A DNA stretch of 64,000 nucleotides from Prosthecobacter debontii (GTDB lineage Bacteria > Verrucomicrobiota > Verrucomicrobiia > Verrucomicrobiales > Akkermansiaceae). Numbering within the stretch: position 1 is the first letter of the stretch; each line of letters starts with the position of its first letter. Positions 60,466 through 64,000 of this stretch are shown here, piece by piece. The notes beneath the pieces were generated by a model, which worked only from the letters and a program-made list of their open reading frames with translations, searched no databases and was not told the origin of the DNA. Where the stretch lies: positions 38,001 through 102,000 of the forward strand of contig CAMCBV010000004.1 of NCBI GenBank assembly GCA_945873125.1, written 5' to 3'. Position numbers and translations under genes: made by a program.

Positions 60466-63027
60466 ATGAACAATTTCACTCCTAGAGCGCAACAAGTCCT
60501 GGCCTTGGCAAGGAAAGAGGCGGATCGTTTCAATCATGCCTACGTTGGCACCGAGCATTTGCTTTTGGGTCTGATTAAGCTCGGCCAAGGTGTTGCCGTC
60601 AATGTGCTCGAGCGCATGGGTCTTGAACTTGATACCGTTCGGATGGAGGTAGAAAAGGAAGTGGGCTCAGGGCCTCCTCAGAAGAGTCCGGGAAACATCC
60701 CCTATACGCCGCGCGTCAAAAAAGTTCTGGCACTCGCCAACAAGGAAGCCAAAGCACTTAATCATTCCTACGTTGGTACTGAGCATCTGTTGCTGGGTTT
60801 GCTTCGTGAAGGGGAAGGCGTCGCCGCTCGTGTTTTGAAAAGGTTGGATGTGGATATCCAACGCACCCGTAATGAAATTCTTGCTGAGATCGATCCCAAT
60901 TTCTCACCCGAGGATATGGATGATGATGACGATGAAGACGAGGATGAGGATATGGGTGTGTTTGAAGATGGGGCTGAAAACCAACCTGAATCCGGTCCGC
61001 AGGAATCCAGTGAAGGGAAATCCAAAACGCCAGCTCTTAAAGCATTCGGGCGCGATTTGACCAAGCTCGCACAGGAGGGCGGGCTGGATCCGGTGATCGG
61101 GCGTGAATCTGAAATTGAACGCGTGATTCAGATTCTCTGCCGCCGTACCAAAAACAATCCGGTGCTGATCGGCGAGGCCGGTGTGGGTAAAACCGCCATC
61201 GTCGAAGGTCTGGCGCAAGAGATCGTGAGTGGAAATGTTCCGGAACTGCTGCGTGATAAAAAGGTGATAACTCTAGACCTCGCACTTATGGTCGCGGGAA
61301 CGAAATACCGCGGCCAGTTTGAGGAGCGCATCAAAGCGGTGATGGATGAAATCCGTAAAGTGAAGAACGTGATACTCTTTATCGATGAGCTTCACACCAT
61401 CGTTGGAGCGGGTTCCGCCGAGGGAGCGATGGACGCTTCCAATATTATCAAGCCGGCGCTCAGCCGTTCCGAATTGCAATGTGTCGGCGCGACGACACTC
61501 AATGAGTATCGCAAATACATCGAGAAGGATTCGGCGCTGGAGCGTCGTTTCCAACAGGTCAAAGTGGACGAGCCCTCCATCGAGGATGCGATCCTGATTT
61601 TGCAGGGCCTGCGTGAAAAATATGAAACTCACCATAAGGCTCTCTATACGCCTGCGGCGATTGAGGCTTCGGTAAAACTGACTTCTCGTTATCTGACTGC
61701 CCGCTATTTGCCGGACAAGGCGATTGATGTCTTGGACGAAGCGGGCGCCAAGGCGCGAATCGGCACGATGACGCGTCCGCCATCGATCAAGGAAGCGGAA
61801 TTGGAGATTGAGGAAATCAATAAGCTCAAAGTCGCGGCGATCGCCGAACAGGATTTTGAAAAAGCGGCTTCACTGCGTGACGATGAGAAAAACGCCAAAA
61901 AGAAACTCGAGGACACGCTGAAAGATTGGCGTGCTTCGTCTGAAGAAAAAGTCGTTGTCGTGGATGATGAGGATATCATGGCGGTGGTTTCCAAATGGAC
62001 CGGAGTTCCTCTGAAGCGCATGGAGCAGAAGGAAACCGAGAAACTCCTTAAAATGGAGGACGAACTGAAGACTCGGGTCATTGGCCAGAATGAAGCGGTT
62101 GTTGCGATTTCCAAAGCACTTCGTCGCTCACGCGCGGATCTCAAAGATCCGAAACGTCCGATCGGCTCTTTCCTTTTCCTCGGCCCTACGGGTGTGGGTA
62201 AAACCTACCTCGCAAGAAACCTTGCGGATTTCATGTTTGGTGACAAAGAGGCGCTGATCCAAATCGATATGTCGGAATACATGGAGAAATTCACCGCATC
62301 CCGTTTGATCGGGTCTCCTCCGGGATATGTTGGCTATGAAGAAGGCGGTCAGCTTTCCGAGGCGGTGCGTCGTCGTCCTTACTCGGTCGTTTTGTTTGAC
62401 GAGGTTGAAAAGGCCCATCCGGATGTCATGAATCTTCTGCTCCAGATTTTGGAAGACGGAACGGTGACGGATTCTCTGGGACGTAAAATCGATTTCCGCA
62501 ACACGATCATCATCATGACCTCGAACGTCGGAGCCTCGACGATCAAGCGTCAGACTTCGCTCGGATTCGGCGCGATGAATGCGGATGAATCTGATTTCGA
62601 AGGGATGAAGGAGAAGATTCTTGATGAATCCAAACGCTATTTCAAACCGGAGTTCCTAAATCGCTTGGATGATCTCGTGGTGTTCCACATGTTGGAAAAA
62701 GTGGATCTCAATCAGATCGTCGATCTCGAAGTTTCCAAGTTGGTTTCTCGCTTGAAAGAGAAAAGTATCGATATGACCCTTGCCGAGGAAGCTCGCGAGC
62801 TGCTTAGCGAAAAAGGCTTCGATCCGAATTACGGTGCTCGTCCGATGCGCCGTGCGGTTGAGCGTTACTTGGAAGATCCGTTGGCTGAAGCTTTGTTAAG
62901 GGGTACCGTCAAAACGGGCGATAAAGTTCGGGTCACCCGCAAGGAAGGAACCGAGGAATTGCTTTTCGATACGTCAAATCCGGATGGAGGTTCAGGCAAA
63001 GGCTGTAAAAAGGTAAAAGCAAAGTGA
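60466..63027 (+). CDS. clpC: ATP-dependent Clp protease ATPase subunit ClpC
   Basis: ClpC unfolds substrates for ClpP. Two N-domain repeats ([40 protein letters not shown], each followed by [11 protein letters not shown]) bind phosphoarginine substrates. A very acidic spacer ([19 protein letters not shown], about residues 147-165) precedes AAA module 1 ([13 protein letters not shown]). A UVR-containing M-domain ([20 protein letters not shown]) and AAA module 2 ([15 protein letters not shown]) follow. At 853 residues it is slightly longer than Bacillus ClpC because of the acidic spacer. Confidence 0.95.
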   Translation: MNNFTPRAQQVLALARKEADRFNHAYVGTEHLLLGLIKLGQGVAVNVLERMGLELDTVRMEVEKEVGSGPPQKSPGNIPYTPRVKKVLALANKEAKALNHSYVGTEHLLLGLLREGEGVAARVLKRLDVDIQRTRNEILAEIDPNFSPEDMDDDDDEDEDEDMGVFEDGAENQPESGPQESSEGKSKTPALKAFGRDLTKLAQEGGLDPVIGRESEIERVIQILCRRTKNNPVLIGEAGVGKTAIVEGLAQEIVSGNVPELLRDKKVITLDLALMVAGTKYRGQFEERIKAVMDEIRKVKNVILFIDELHTIVGAGSAEGAMDASNIIKPALSRSELQCVGATTLNEYRKYIEKDSALERRFQQVKVDEPSIEDAILILQGLREKYETHHKALYTPAAIEASVKLTSRYLTARYLPDKAIDVLDEAGAKARIGTMTRPPSIKEAELEIEEINKLKVAAIAEQDFEKAASLRDDEKNAKKKLEDTLKDWRASSEEKVVVVDDEDIMAVVSKWTGVPLKRMEQKETEKLLKMEDELKTRVIGQNEAVVAISKALRRSRADLKDPKRPIGSFLFLGPTGVGKTYLARNLADFMFGDKEALIQIDMSEYMEKFTASRLIGSPPGYVGYEEGGQLSEAVRRRPYSVVLFDEVEKAHPDVMNLLLQILEDGTVTDSLGRKIDFRNTIIIMTSNVGASTIKRQTSLGFGAMNADESDFEGMKEKILDESKRYFKPEFLNRLDDLVVFHMLEKVDLNQIVDLEVSKLVSRLKEKSIDMTLAEEARELLSEKGFDPNYGARPMRRAVERYLEDPLAEALLRGTVKTGDKVRVTRKEGTEELLFDTSNPDGGSGKGCKKVKAK

Positions 63028-63029
63028 TC

Positions 63030-63377
63030 ATGGAGAAGCAGGGTTTCACCGCGAATGCGGATTATGAGGAAAATAATACCCAGGCGATCCGTCTCGAAGC
63101 CGGCCAGGAAGTGACCAGTGGACCCGCAGACAAGACATGGCCCGGCTGGATTTGGGCGACTGACTCGTCGGGCCGGAATGGTTATGTTCCCGCTGAATTT
63201 CTTGAGCCCCTCGGTGAGGATCGCTGGGCTGCCACCCAGTCCTTTGATCCGACGGTTCTGAAGATCACTCGTGGAGACAAACTTACCTCATTGCAGCAAA
63301 TCCATGGCTGGCATTGGTGCGAGAATGAATCCGGCGCTCAAGGCTGGGTCGCCGGCTATTTGTTGCGTCCCATATAG
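63030..63377 (+). CDS. tandem SH3-like domain protein encoded behind clpC
   Basis: Two variant SH3 domains make up the protein: residues about 1-60 (AIRLEAGQEVTSGPADKTWP, GWIWATDSSGRNGYVPAEFL) and 61-115 (ILKITRGDKLTSLQQIHGWH, WCENESGAQGWVAGYLL). The fold is common in small proteins that bind peptides. The GTG at 63024 would overlap the clpC stop; the ATG at 63030, 2 bp after the stop, is preferred. Its position as the last gene of the mcsA-mcsB-clpC unit suggests a link to that system, which is inference. Confidence 0.8.
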   Translation: MEKQGFTANADYEENNTQAIRLEAGQEVTSGPADKTWPGWIWATDSSGRNGYVPAEFLEPLGEDRWAATQSFDPTVLKITRGDKLTSLQQIHGWHWCENESGAQGWVAGYLLRPI

Positions 63378-63541
63378 GAGAGCCGTTCCTCCGGCTGGCT
63401 GAATCGAGAAGTCAGGAAATCAAGAGATTGGCCTTTGATGTTGAACTCAGCGCTGTCCTTGATGACCAAACACCGATAACGCAATTCTTCCCTCTGTCCC
63501 GCCTCAAACGGAATGTCTGATTTGACACACTGAGTTAAACT

Positions 63542-64000
63542 ATGGCCGGTCAACCCGCACCGACCATGAAACCAAAAGACAATCAATCCGAATCCGCCCG
63601 TTCACGCCACCATTTTTCCGCCGAGGAAAAAGTCAGGCTCTTGAAATTACACCTTGTTGAAAACAAGCCGATCTCTGTCATCTGCGACGAGCATCAGCTC
63701 CATTCCACACTTTTTTTATCAGTGGCAAAAAAACCTTCTTTGAGAAGGGAGCGGCAGCTTTTGACCGCTCGCCCCGTCCTCGCATCATCAGTGATCAAGG
63801 CTCCCAGTTCAAAAGCAGAGAGTTCAAATCCTTCATCGCGCAGTGGCAGGTCAGCCATGTGATGACCAGCCCCTACTACCCACAATCAAACGGCAAACTC
63901 GAACGTTTCCATCAAACACTCAAAGATCAGGCCATCCGTCCGCTCACGCCACTTGACCTTGAAGAGGCGAAACGTGTCACAGGTGACTTCATCGAATATT
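63542..64000 (+). pseudogene. decayed IS3-family transposase (OrfA start fused to OrfB end), cut by window edge
   Basis: The start HHFSAEEKVRLLKLHLVENK, then ISVICDEHQLHSTLF, is an IS3-type OrfA helix-turn-helix. To stay in frame both a T7 (63711-63717) and an A7 (63727-63733) run must lose one base, giving YQWQKTFFEKGAAAFDRS. The sequence then jumps to the integrase core end: IISDQGSQFKSREF (second Asp), VMTSPYYPQSNGKLERFHQT (final Glu). The central part of OrfB is missing, so this is an internally deleted copy. The 3' end lies beyond the window. The 160-bp gap 63378-63541 holds no gene I can support and probably the left IS end. Confidence 0.75.

Noticed and set aside
63356-63586. 76-codon minus-strand ORF across the SH3 gene end and IS start
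   Set aside because: It spans three unrelated contexts, has no recognised domain and no start site, and most likely covers the IS end.

Overview
The window reads as chromosomal DNA of a verrucomicrobial bacterium (phylum Verrucomicrobiota, probably order Verrucomicrobiales). This is inferred from gene content: a secretin with N-terminal TPR-like repeats of the Akkermansia Amuc_1098 kind, secreted sulfatases, DUF6288 and DUF1287 proteins, a lone EboE, an mcsA-mcsB-clpC operon, and a palindrome close to the LexA box reported for Verrucomicrobia. No rRNA, CRISPR array, prophage or replication origin was seen.

Layout. 1-4.8 kb: the end of a DUF4139 gene, a fungal-type cystathionine gamma-synthase on the minus strand, and a plus-strand nrnA-truB-ribF group. 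4.8-9.1 kb: a LexA-box-like palindrome with a 44-codon ORF, then a secretin and a membrane protein. 9.1-10.7 kb: a PAS/SpoIIE phosphatase gene split by a frameshift at an A8 tract. 10.9-16.6 kb: a tiny lipoprotein, an SLC13/RCK transporter, a large VWA membrane protein and a HAD phosphatase. 16.7-20.8 kb: a minus-strand catabolic operon (DapA-like aldolase/lyase, LacI regulator, TIM-barrel isomerase, Gfo/Idh/MocA oxidoreductase). 20.9-26.2 kb: a DUF3127 protein with an SSB-type C-terminus, psd, a lipoprotein, and the ResB/CcsA cytochrome c maturation pair. 26.2-31.1 kb: two secreted sulfatases flanking a Phd/PIN toxin-antitoxin pair, then eboE.

31.1-36 kb: minus-strand housekeeping genes (gatC-gatA, coaC, sufS, fabD). 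36-43.7 kb: a CxxCH heme protein, nnrE/nnrD, a secreted alpha/beta hydrolase, an RhlE-like helicase and a secreted glycoside hydrolase. 43.7-45.7 kb: a structure-rich segment with tRNA-Ser(GGA), argC, tRNA-Pro(GGG), strong hairpins, a copy of the tRNA-Ser 3' end, and a gene remnant. 45.7-52.3 kb: a DUF6288/PDZ protein, rhaM, trmL, a membrane pseudokinase, a CBM9-like protein and a DUF1287 protein. 52.3-57.2 kb: a PBP1-type glycosyltransferase with a dead transpeptidase half, a secreted protein, a SET-domain methyltransferase and dnaG. 57.2-63.4 kb: pyrE, ilvE and mcsA-mcsB-clpC-SH3. The window ends in a decayed IS3-family transposase.

The most unusual points are the SOS-box-like palindrome in front of a tiny basic ORF, the A8 frameshift in the PAS/SpoIIE gene (and a second A8 at the ResB/CcsA junction), the DUF3127 protein ending DFDDDIPF exactly like E. 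coli SSB, the paired pseudo-enzymes (pseudokinase and pseudo-transpeptidase), a SET protein next to primase, and arginine-kinase quality control without a visible CtsR. All family calls come from reading motifs in the translations; no database search was run.
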